Source of the DNA: Siphonodentalium dalli
Lineage: Eukaryota; Mollusca; Scaphopoda; Gadilida; Siphonodentaliidae
Assembly: GCA_032622095.1 (NCBI GenBank)
Contig: CP136067.1
Location: 47,783,549-47,847,548 of the forward strand
Length of the DNA: 64,000 nucleotides
Direction: 5' to 3'
Shown: positions 54,601 to 64,000 of the stretch, one piece after another
Layout: every line of letters starts with the position of its first letter
Numbering within the stretch: position 1 is the first letter of the stretch
Program-made: the position numbers and the translations under genes
The notes under the pieces: generated by a model
Databases searched by the model: none
What the model was told of the DNA's origin: nothing
What the model saw: only the letters and a program-made list of their open reading frames with translations

Positions 54601-57600
54601 GAGCCCAAACTTTGTGCAACCCATTTGCATAGATGCATACCTATCCACAAACAACAAAAGTGTTGGAAGTAGATACATATAATGGGTCATATGGCCCAAT
54701 TCAAGTTAAATATACCAATTTAACTTGAATTGTCATGGGTGATGTGGGTGTTGGGCTGTCTCCATACCCTTAAAACCCACTAAAAAGCCCAAACTTTTGC
54801 AAATCTTCTTATACTGATGCAGATATTTCCAAAAACACTAGGAGACCTAGAAGTATATACCTTTACAGGACCCAATTCCAGTTAAATATACCAATTTAAC
54901 CATTAAAAAAAACAAATATCCCCCCTGAATAGAGCCCAAAATCCCATTCAGGTGCCCATATATTTTTTCCCCATTGCCTCTATATATTCTAGAGTGAAAT
55001 GTGGAATCATTTACAGAATGGGTATAGTCTGAGAGATGGCTGACTCAGAAATATGTTTTCATAGGCACGGGTGCTGTATGGTTTTATCATGGGTGCTGTG
55101 GGTGTTGGGCTGTCTCAATACCCTTAAAACCCACTGAAGAGCCCAAACTTTATCCAAACCATTTGCATAGATGCATACCTATCCACAAACAACAAAAGTG
55201 TTGGAAGTAGATATATATAATGGGTCATATGGCCCAATTCAAGTTAAATATACCAATTTAACTTGAATTGTCATGGGTGCTGTGGGTGTTGGGCTGTCTC
55301 CATACCCTTAAAACCCACTAAGGAGCCCAAACTTTTGCAAATCTTCTTATACTGATGCAGATATTTCCAAAAACACTAGGAGACCTAGAAGTATATACCT
55401 TTACAGGACCCAATTCCAGTTAAATATACCAATTTAACCATTAAAAAAAACAAATATCCCCCCTGAATAGAGCCCAAAATCCCATTCAGGTGCCCAAATA
55501 TTGTTTTCCCATTGCCTCTATATATTCTAGAGTGAAATGTGGAATCATTTACAGAATGGGTATAGTCTGAGAGATGGCTGACTCAGAAATATGTTTTCAT
55601 AGGCACGGGTGCTGTATGGTTTTATCATGGGTGCTGTGGGTGTTGGGCTGTCTCAATACCCTTAAAACCCACTGAGGAGCCCAAACTTTGTGCAAACCAT
55701 TTGCATAGATGCATACCTATCCACAAACAACAAAAGTGTTGGAAGTAGATACATATAATGGGTCATATGGCCCAATTCAAGTTAAATATACCAATTTAAC
55801 TTGAATTGTCATGGGTGCTGTGGGTGTTGGGCTGTCTCCATACCCTTAAAACCCACTGAGGAGCCCAAACTTTGTGCAAACCATTTGCATAGATGCATAC
55901 CTATCCACAAACAACAAAAGTGTTGGAAGTAGATATATATAATGGGTCATATGGCCCAATTCAAGTTAAATATACCAATTTAACCATTAAAAAAACCAAA
56001 TATCCCCCTGAATAGAGCCCAAAATCCCATTCAGGTGCCCAAATATTTTTTTCCCATTGCCTCTATATATTCTAGAGTGAAATGTGGAATCATTTACAGA
56101 ATGGGTATAGTCTGAGAGATGGCTGACTCAGAAATATGTTTTCATAGGCACGGGTGCTGTATGGTTTTATCATGGGTGCTGTGGGTGTTGGGCTGTCTCA
56201 ATACCCTTAAAACCCACTGAGGAGCCCAAACTTTGTGCAAACCATTTGCATAGATGCATACCTATCCAAAAACAACAAAAGTGTTGGAAGTAGTTACATA
56301 TAATGGGTCATATGGCCCAATTCCAGTTAAATATACCAATTTAACCATTAAAAAAACCAAATATCCCCCCTGAATAGAGCCCAAAATCCCATTCAGGTGC
56401 CCAAATATTTTTTTCCCATTGCCTCTATATATTCTAGAGTGAAATGTGGAATCATTTACAGAATGGGTATAGTCTGAGAGATGGCTGACTCAGAAATATG
56501 TTTTCATAGGCACGGGTGCTGTATGGTTTTATCATGGGTGCTGTGGGTGTTGGGCTGTCTCAATACCCTTAAAACCCACTGAGGAGCCCAAACTTTGTGC
56601 AAACCATTTGCATAGATGCATACCTATCCACAAACAACAAAAGTGTTGGAAGTAGATACATATAATGGTTCATATGGCCCAATTCAAGTTAAATATACCA
56701 AGTTAACTTGAATTGTCATGGGTGCTGTGGGTGTTGGGCTGTCTACATACCCTTAAAACCCACTAAGGAGCCCAAACTTTTGCAAATCTTCTTATACTGA
56801 TGCAGATATTTCCAAAAACACTAGGAGACCTAGAAGTATATACCTTTACAGGACCCAATTCCAGTTAAATATACCAATTTAACCATTAAAAAAACCAAAT
56901 ATCCCCCCTGAATAGAGCCCAAAATGCCATTCAGGTGCCCAAATATTTTTTTCCCATTGCCTCTATATATTCTAGAGTGAAATGTGGAATCATTTACAGA
57001 ATGGGTATAGTCTGAGAGATGGCTGACTCAGAAATATGTTTTCATAGGCACGGGTGCTGTATGGTTTTATCATGGGTGCTGTGGGTGTTGGGCTGTCTCA
57101 ATACCCTTAAAACCCACTGAGGAGCCCAAACTTTGTGCAAACCATTTCCACAGATGCATACCTATCCACAAACAACAAAAGTGTTGGAAGTAGATACATA
57201 TAATGGGTCATATGGCCCAATTCAAGTTAAATATACCAATTTAACTTGAATTGTCATGGGTGCTGTGGGTGTTGGGCTGTCTCCATACCCTTAAAACCCA
57301 CTAAGGAGCCCAAACTTTTGCAAATCTTCTTATACTGATGCAGATATTTCCAAAAACACTAGGAGACCTAGAAGTATATACCTATACAGGACCCAATTCC
57401 AGTTAATTATACCAATTTAACCATTAAAAAAACCAAATATCCCCCCTGACTGGAGCCCAAAATCCCATTCAGGTGCCCAAATATTTTTTTCCAATTGCCT
57501 CTATATATTCTAGAGTGAAATGTGGAATCATTTACAGAATGGGTATAGTCTGAGAGATGGCTGACTCAGAAATATGTTTTCATAGGCACGGGTGCTGTAT

Positions 57601-60245
57601 GGTTTTATCATGGGTGCTGTGGGTGTTGGGCAGTCTCCATACCCTTAAAACCCACTGCGGAGCCCAAACTTTATGCAAACTATTTGCATAGATGCATACC
57701 TATCCACAAACAACAAAAGTGTTGGAAGTAGATACATATAATGGGTCATATGGCCCAATTCAAGTTAAATATACCAATTTAACTTGAATTGTCATGGGTG
57801 CTGTGGGTGTTGGGCTGTCTCCATACCCTTAAAACCCACTAAGGAGCCCAAACTTTGTGCAAACTATTTGCATAGATGCATACCTATCCACAAACAACAA
57901 AAGTGTTGGAAGTAGATACATATAATGGGTCATATGGCCCAATTCAAGTTAAATATACCAATTTAACTTGAATTGTCATGGGTGATGTGGGTGTTGGGCT
58001 GTCTCCATACCCTTAAAACCCACTAAAAAGCCCAAACTTTTGCAAATCTTCTTATACTGATGCAGATATTTCCAAAAACACTAGGAGACCTAGAAGTATA
58101 TACCTTTACAGGACCCAATTCCAGTTAAATATACCAATTTAACCATTAAAAAAAACAAATATCCCCCCTGAATAGAGCCCAAAATCCCATTCAGGTGCCC
58201 ATATATTTTTTCCCCATTGCCTCTATATATTCTAGAGTGAAATGTGGAATCATTTACAGAATGGGTATAGTCTGAGAGATGGCTGACTCAGAAATATGTT
58301 TTCATAGGCACGGGTGCTGTATGGTTTTATCATGGGTGCTGTGGGTGTTGGGCTGTCTCAATACCCTTAAAACCCACTGAAGAGCCCAAACTTTATCCAA
58401 ACCATTTGCATAGATGCATACCTATCCACAAACAACAAAAGTGTTGGAAGTAGATATATATAATGGGTCATATGGCCCAATTCAAGTTAAATATACCAAT
58501 TTAACTTGAATTGTCATGGGTGCTGTGGGTGTTGGGCTGTCTCCATACCCTTAAAACCCACTAAGGAGCCCAAACTTTTGCAAATCTTCTTATACTGATG
58601 CAGATATTTCCAAAAACACTAGGAGACCTAGAAGTATATACCTTTACAGGACCCAATTCCAGTTAAATATACCAATTTAACCATTAAAAAAAACAAATAT
58701 CCCCCCTGAATAGAGCCCAAAATCCCATTCAGGTGCCCAAATATTGTTTTCCCATTGCCTCTATATATTCTAGAGTGAAATGTGGAATCATTTACAGAAT
58801 GGGTATAGTCTGAGAGATGGCTGACTCAGAAATATGTTTTCATAGGCACGGGTGCTGTATGGTTTTATCATGGGTGCTGTGGGTGTTGGGCTGTCTCAAT
58901 ACCCTTAAAACCCACTGAGGAGCCCAAACTTTGTGCAAACCATTTGCATAGATGCATACCTATCCACAAACAACAAAAGTGTTGGAAGTAGATACATATA
59001 ATGGTTCATATGGCCCAATTCAAGTTAAATATACCAATTTAACTTGAATTGTCATGGGTGCTGTGGGTGTTGGGCTGTCTACATACCCTTAAAACCCACT
59101 AAGGAGCCCAAACTTTTGCAAATCTTCTTATACTGATGCAGATATTTCCAAAAACACTAGGAGACCTAGAAGTATATACCTTTACAGGACCCAATTCCAG
59201 TTAAATATACCAATTTAACCATTAAAAAAACCAAATATCCCCCCTGAATAGAGCCCAAAATGCCATTCAGGTGCCCAAATATTTTTTTCCCATTGCCTCT
59301 ATATATTCTAGAGTGAAATGTGGAATCATTTACAGAATGGGTATAGTCTGAGAGATGGCTGACTCAGAAATATGTTTTCATAGGCACGGGTGCTGTATGG
59401 TTTTATCATGGGTGCTGTGGGTGTTGGGCTGTCTCAATACCCTTAAAACCCACTGAGGAGCCCAAACTTTGTGCAAACCATTTCCACAGATGCATACCTA
59501 TCCACAAACAACAAAAGTGTTGGAAGTAGATACATATAATGGGTCATATGGCCCAATTCAAGTTAAATATACCAATTTAACTTGAATTGTCATGGGTGCT
59601 GTGGGTGTTGGGCTGTCTCCATACCCTTAAAACCCACTAAGGAGCCCAAACTTTTGCAAATCTTCTTATACTGATGCAGATATTTCCAAAAACACTAGGA
59701 GACCTACAAGTATATACCTATACAGGACCCAATTCCAGTTAATTATACCAATTTAACCATTAAAAAAACCAAATATCCCCCCTGACTGGAGCCCAAAATC
59801 CCATTCAGGTGCCCAAATATTTTTTTCCAATTGCCTCTATATATTCTAGAGTGAAATGTGGAATCATTTACAGAATGGGTATAGTCTGAGAGATGGCTGA
59901 CTCAGAAATATGTTTTCATAGGCACGGGTGCTGTATGGTTTTATCATGGGTGCTGTGGGTGTTGGGCAGTCTCCATACCCTTAAAACCCACTGCGGAGCC
60001 CAAACTTTATGCAAACTATTTGCATAGATGCATACCTATCCACAAACAACAAAAGTGTTGGAAGTAGATACATATAATGGGTCATATGGCCCAATTCAAG
60101 TTAAATATACCAATTTAACTTGAATTGTCATGGGTGCTGTGGGTGTTGGGCTGTCTCCATACCCTTAAAACCCACTAAGGAGCCCAAACTTTGTGCAAAC
60201 TATTTGTATATAGATGCATACCTATCCACAAACAACAACAACAGT
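51690..60245. repeat. Right satellite arm: 539-bp units, inverted
   Basis: It has the same unit as 24108-31560 on the opposite strand. The marker GCCTCTATATATTCTAGAG lies at 53361, 53900, 54438, 54976, 55514, 56059, 56421, 56959, 57497, 58219, 58757, 59295 and 59833. Spacings are 538-545 with single exceptions of 362 and 722. Variants recur at 3243 bp (54976/58219, 55514/58757) and 2336 bp (56959/59295, 57497/59833). Thus the superunit structure differs from the left arm. Units at 51690-53330 are strongly degenerate, mirroring the decayed inner edge of the left arm. It is non-coding. Confidence 0.92.
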
Positions 60246-60504
60246 GTCTATAGTATAGTATTTGAGGAGCATTGCCATTATGGAATTTATTCTGTCATTT
60301 GTCAACTATTTACAGCTTATTTTTTTATATAAATAACTAAACACCTTATGAGATGTCTGGAAAATAATGATATATTATTGTGACCCATTATAGGTATATA
60401 ACTGTAAGGAAACACAGATTTATAAAACTTTAGTCATGTTATCTGAGAGATAGATGTCTTTGTTAGCTATTCTGGTCATTACTGTATACTGTTATTCTGA
60501 AATT
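60246..60504. other. Outer flank of right arm
   Basis: A last satellite remnant (TTGTGACCCATTATAGGTAT near 60380) is followed by AT-rich sequence. No gene was seen. Confidence 0.4.
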
Positions 60505-60640
60505 ACGATCTTGCGCCGTTGCGCATGCCCGCCCGGATGTTTACATTATTAGCGGTGTTTGTATACAATCGGTTTGTTATGGGTGGGTGGTTGGTCTCCG
60601 AGCTCGAGCTTTATGTCTCTCTCCTGTGTGGTACAGCTTA
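60505..60640 (+). repeat. Right outer copy of the inverted pair (partner 22445-22550)
   Basis: It contains GCGCATGCCCGCCCGGATGT, TTACATT and GTTATGGGTGGGTGGTTGGT + CTCC in the same order as the left copy but on the other strand. An open frame at 60519-60845 runs through it; the shared peptide MGGWLVS reflects conserved DNA and is not evidence of a gene. Confidence 0.6.
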
Positions 60641-61709
60641 TTTGGGTCCGTTTGTTTATTTAAAAAGTGGGAACGTCAGGCAGTTTATATTACATGCCTA
60701 TAGCATAATTGCTGGAACCTTTAAGCATGTACCTTCATTAACGTACTTGCTTTACGAGGGAGATCAAGTGATCAATTTTGAATGGGGATTTCCATGCAAA
60801 TCTCCGCAGCAAAAGTTATATATGAAGCAGGTGTCTGGGCACTAAAGCAGCCATATCATTGAACAGACATAACATTTAACTGGCGGCTGCGCTTGGTAAA
60901 TTGACAATTTTTGCTATAAATTAATTTTTGAGAATTTTTTCTGGAATTACAACACTTGACCTAATTTAAAAAAATCAATATAAAATAATAAAAAAATAAA
61001 CCAACTTACGAATGGAATATATTCCTAGCCGACCCAGGGGGGGGGGGGGGGGGGGGTCGCGGAATTTTTTTACATATATAGGGCGAAAAAAATGTTTTTG
61101 CCCCTCTACCTGCAATATTTTTTTTCCCGCCCAATATTTGGGACCCACCCCCAAAATATTACAAAAAACATAAAATATAAACCAAATCATAGCCTAGCAA
61201 AGAATTGTTCCGTTTCTTATTATTTAATACTATTCCCAGCATTTTAATAACCTCTAAACTGCTCTAAAGGGAGATAATTCTATTAGTATAAAATGTGGAA
61301 ATGCTGAATGCATGCACTTAAAACATTGGGCATAATGCCATAAAACATAATAATTATGAAGTAATACATGTCCTGATATCCTCAATAACTCCATATTCTT
61401 TTATATAACACTAGTATAAGATGTTTTATAGCCAAGGCCCAATAGTAATACTGTAGTAATAGGGGTAGAACAAATTTCATCTCTCCTATTTCTGTGATAT
61501 ATATATCTGCACATGGGTATGATGGGACCCAAGGAAAGTCACACTCACAGCAGCTCAGTCTAAATACATGTATGTATGTCATGTTGGTGTGCAGATTGAC
61601 ATATACCAATATTAGTGAAGAATTGGTAGTATTATTAACTTATTATCAGAGTATAAAGTTTAGTTTAAAGCCAGCGGAGATATCCAAGCCACGGTAACAT
61701 TGTACAAAC
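60641..61709. other. Unassigned, with a 20-nt poly-G tract
   Basis: A run of 20 G occupies 61037-61056. Around 61380-61610 a - strand frame with LSCCECDFPWVPSYPC is open, but I cannot support it as an exon. No repeat family was recognised. Confidence 0.35.
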
Positions 61710-61791
61710 CATCCGTATACATGTAGGTGCCCCATGTGAAATGTGGTTTACTGGACGTATCACATGGAAACTCATTATAAGAACAAGCATC
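61710..61791 (-). CDS. Possible upstream exon of the membrane-protein gene (weak)
   Basis: On the - strand an open frame follows a GATCCAG acceptor and reads DACSYNEFPCDTSSKPHF, then TWGTYMYTD. This Cys- and Tyr-containing sequence is of the kind found outside membranes. A GT (GATG/GTTTGT) ends it at phase 1, which would match the AG option of exon 1 at 22642. If real, the 38-kb symmetric repeat region would lie in one intron. The splice sites are mediocre and the frame is short, so chance is a fair alternative. Confidence 0.22.
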
Positions 61792-62787
61792 CTGGATCAG
61801 ACTGTCCAGTTAAGATATGTGACTCTGAGAAAGATCGCATGAAGAGAGTTGCATAGATTACCTGTGCAGTTTGATCCAGGTTAGTATGATTTATAATTAG
61901 TTTCAAGAACAAAGTTCATATTAGTCATGTTTATATTCTAGCTTTATGTTGCATATGGAATAAGTTGAGACTTTAATACCAGAAGCTACTTTTATAGTTA
62001 CATTGCTCTATCCTGCTATATCCTAAATTGAATATCAAAGCAACCAATAATGAACAAGCAACTAATAATTACAATACCATATGTATTGGCAGTCAAATAA
62101 CTGGAACTCCAGATATACTACCTTACTACATGTATCTGTACAGTGTGTAACTGCTTAGACTTGTGAATAATAACTGTGGTTGAATTAACATCACAAAAGG
62201 CTAAGCTTTCATATTGTTATCCAAATAGTATGAACTTTTTGTATGGGTTATTTTGTTTTATAGTTTTAAACCAGTGGAATATAGTGGAATTGTTATTTTT
62301 GTTTGTATCATCAAGTTTATCTTGATAACAAATAATATCCATTATGTGGATTAAGAACAGAAGATGGTAATCATTTCATAATTATGCTTATATGCAAGCA
62401 TTGTCGACTGATCATGTCTGAGCATATAATTATGTTATAACAGTTAACAAATTTGTCAAAAGTAATTGCAAAATTCATCACAGAATTCATCAATATAAAC
62501 ACAGCTTTATATTTTGTTCAAACCCTTAAAGGGATACACATGTGTATATATATAACATACACTTTGACATCAAATTGAAAGGCTATCTTGGATATGCATA
62601 TTATAAATGTTTGTTCTTGTGTTTTAATGTTGTTATATGATTTGTTTATATATATATAATATATCTTTTATCCGTCGAAATCTGGTACATTAATTTTGAC
62701 ATACATCAGCATACATAGGGGCCTACACCCCTAAATGGTAGTTAGTTCTGGTTAGTATGTTTTAAATAGCCTAGTGTGGGTGTCAGA
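61792..62787. other. Unassigned AT-rich sequence
   Basis: No repeat family, coding frame or RNA gene was recognised. Short TA-rich microsatellites occur near 62550 and 62650. Confidence 0.35.
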
Positions 62788-63119
62788 CCGGTTTTCCGAA
62801 GACCTATTACTACGAAGGCCCACAACTCCGAAGACCCGATTCTCCGACGGGCCACAACTCCGAAGACCCGATTCTCCGACGGCCCATAACTCCGAAGATC
62901 CGATTCTCCGAAAGCCCATAACTCCGAAGGGCCGATTCTCCGAAGACCTATATCTCCGAAGACCTATAACTCCGAAGGGCCGATTCTCCGAAGACCTATA
63001 ACTCCGAAGGCCCGATTCTCCGACGGCCCATAACTCCGAAGGTCCGATTCTCCGAAGGTCCGATTCTCCGAAGATTTTGTTTTATCGGGGTATTATCGTT
63101 TACTAAATAGTGTACAGTC

Positions 63120-63310
63120 CAGTGGCGAAGCCAAGGGGTCCCAAAATTCCCACTGCCCCCATTAAACCTCTACTTGCTATTTCAGACAATATGGGCCCTA
63201 CCAAAACATGTCCAATGTCATGTAAACGCCCGGAAATCGTTCATGGGGCATCAAAATATTCAAACTTTTCCTACTGCCCCCACCTAAATGGGAATCCTGG
63301 CCCGCCACTG
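63120..63310. mobile_element. hAT-like MITE half-pair, left
   Basis: It begins CAGTGGCGAAGCCAAGGGG and ends TCCTGGCCCGCCACTG, the CAGTGGCG-type terminus common in hAT-like elements (family knowledge). The interior shares ACATGTCCAATGTCATGTAA with the right copy. No clear 8-bp duplication was seen. Confidence 0.6.
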
Positions 63311-63461
63311 ACTATACACCAGATACTATAACGTTACGTTGGCCCATGAGATGCCAGAGTAAAATGTACAGGGGTGAACGGGGAAGAACTTGTCGCCCCT
63401 GTGCATGTTAGGCTACTCTGACATTCTTGCAGCGTTTCGTTATAATATACCCGGTGCACAC

Positions 63462-63750
63462 CAGTGGCGGCGCCAGGGTTCCCATTTAGGGGTGCACATT
63501 AATTAGCATATGTGGGGGATATGTGGGGGATATATCATGCATATGATATGCCGAAATCATATCACGAAGGCCTGATTTGGGGAGCGCATACATGGTAGGG
63601 GTCGCCCCCAATCGTTGGTCCGGGGGGCTCCCCTGGGCAGGAACACTGTGAATATTTGAATGCATAGGAGGGATTTCCTGACGTTTACATGACATTTGAC
63701 ATGTTTTTTGGGGGGCGGTCTCCCCTAGGGCCCCATTGGCTCCGCCACTG
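63462..63750. mobile_element. hAT-like MITE half-pair, right (inverted)
   Basis: It begins CAGTGGCGGCGCCAGGG and ends TTGGCTCCGCCACTG. Read on the other strand it aligns with 63120-63310, with about 100 bp extra. It forms part of the palindromic interior of fold-back element 3. Confidence 0.6.
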
Positions 63751-64000
63751 GACTGTACACTATTTAATAAGCGATAAAACATTATCTTCGGAGAATCGGA
63801 CCTTCGGAGAATCGGCCCTTCGGAGTTATAGACCTTCGGAGTTATGGGCGTTCGGAGTTATAGGCCTTCGGAGTTATGGGCTTTCGGAGTTATGGGTCTT
63901 CGGAGTTATGGAATTTCGGAGAATCGGGACTTCGGAGTTATGGGCTTTCGGAGAATCGGGGCGTCGGAGAATCTGACCTTCGGAGAATCGGATCTTCGGA

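Larger units (their letters stand above)
62788..64000. mobile_element. Fold-back element 3 with 16-bp monomer arms (reaches window end)
   Basis: The left arm (62788-63076) is a 16-bp array alternating CTCCGAAGGCCCATAA and TTCTCCGAAGGCCCGA types. The right arm (63778 to the window end) is its inverted copy (TTCGGAGTTATGGGCC, TTCGGAGAATCGG). The symmetry continues inward: GATTTTGTTTTATCG, ACTAAATAGTGTACAGTC and a CAGTGGCG terminus appear inverted on the other side, and even the centre (63311-63461) pairs as CAGAGTAAAATGTACAGGGG against CCCCTGTGCATGTTAGG + CTACTCTG. The centre of symmetry is near 63384, which puts the right end near 63980 if the arms are equal. Confidence 0.85.

Noticed and set aside
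60519-60845. Protein-like frame sharing VMGGWLVS with a - strand frame at 22423-22623
   Set aside because: The shared peptide comes from the conserved inverted DNA motif. The left copy lies in an intron by the exon model, and the peptides diverge immediately outside the motif.
61382-61609. Cys-rich - strand frame containing LSCCECDFPWVPSYPC as an extracellular exon
   Set aside because: It has a TTTAG acceptor but contains a strong GTGAGT within the Cys cluster and lacks a donor whose phase fits its neighbours. The evidence is too weak to list as a gene.

Overview
The window is animal nuclear DNA, most likely from a mollusc and perhaps a bivalve. The evidence is intron-split genes with GT..AG splice sites, very low coding density, an AT-rich background, long G/C homopolymers, and the repeat types common in molluscan genomes: arrays rich in runs of TCCGT, arrays carrying GGCCATCTTGGATT, and a LINE ending in a (TTGA)n tail. 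The species assignment is inference; no marker gene settles it. There are no bacterial-type operons, rRNA genes or CRISPR arrays.

Only two host genes can be supported. At the left edge the last coding exon of a USP1-like ubiquitin protease runs on the + strand (432-781). Facing it on the - strand is a gene assembled here from five exons whose splice sites and phases agree (22552-22676, 21804-21879, 21461-21617, 15333-15499, 12424-12603). It predicts a protein with two membrane segments and a Pro/Gly/Tyr-rich loop carrying two PPPY motifs. I do not recognise its family. A sixth, upstream exon near 61.7 kb is possible but weak.

The rest is repeats. 0.8-21 kb holds many short inverted-repeat (MITE-like) elements, several divergent tandem arrays, and a 30/33-bp minisatellite at 13.5-14.6 kb. 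22.4-60.6 kb is one large, roughly mirror-symmetric structure. Two arms of a 539-bp satellite (24.1-31.5 kb and, inverted, 51.7-60.2 kb) enclose a field of a palindromic family with the terminus CTGTTCTCGTGAAAATAAGC. A LINE 3' fragment (39.7-43.0 kb) sits in that field, and inside the LINE sits a 2.4-kb fold-back element (40237-42652) whose arms are arrays of the palindrome CCTGATATATCAGG. A second fold-back element with ~174-bp monomers (46558-50412) lies to its right, and a third with 16-bp monomers begins at 62788 and reaches or passes the window end.

The main message is four unrelated inverted-arm structures in about 42 kb, each with arms built from tandem repeats. Insertion order can be read in places: palindromic field, then LINE, then fold-back element 1. 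The two satellite arms also show higher-order repeat organisation with a 3048-bp superunit in the left arm.
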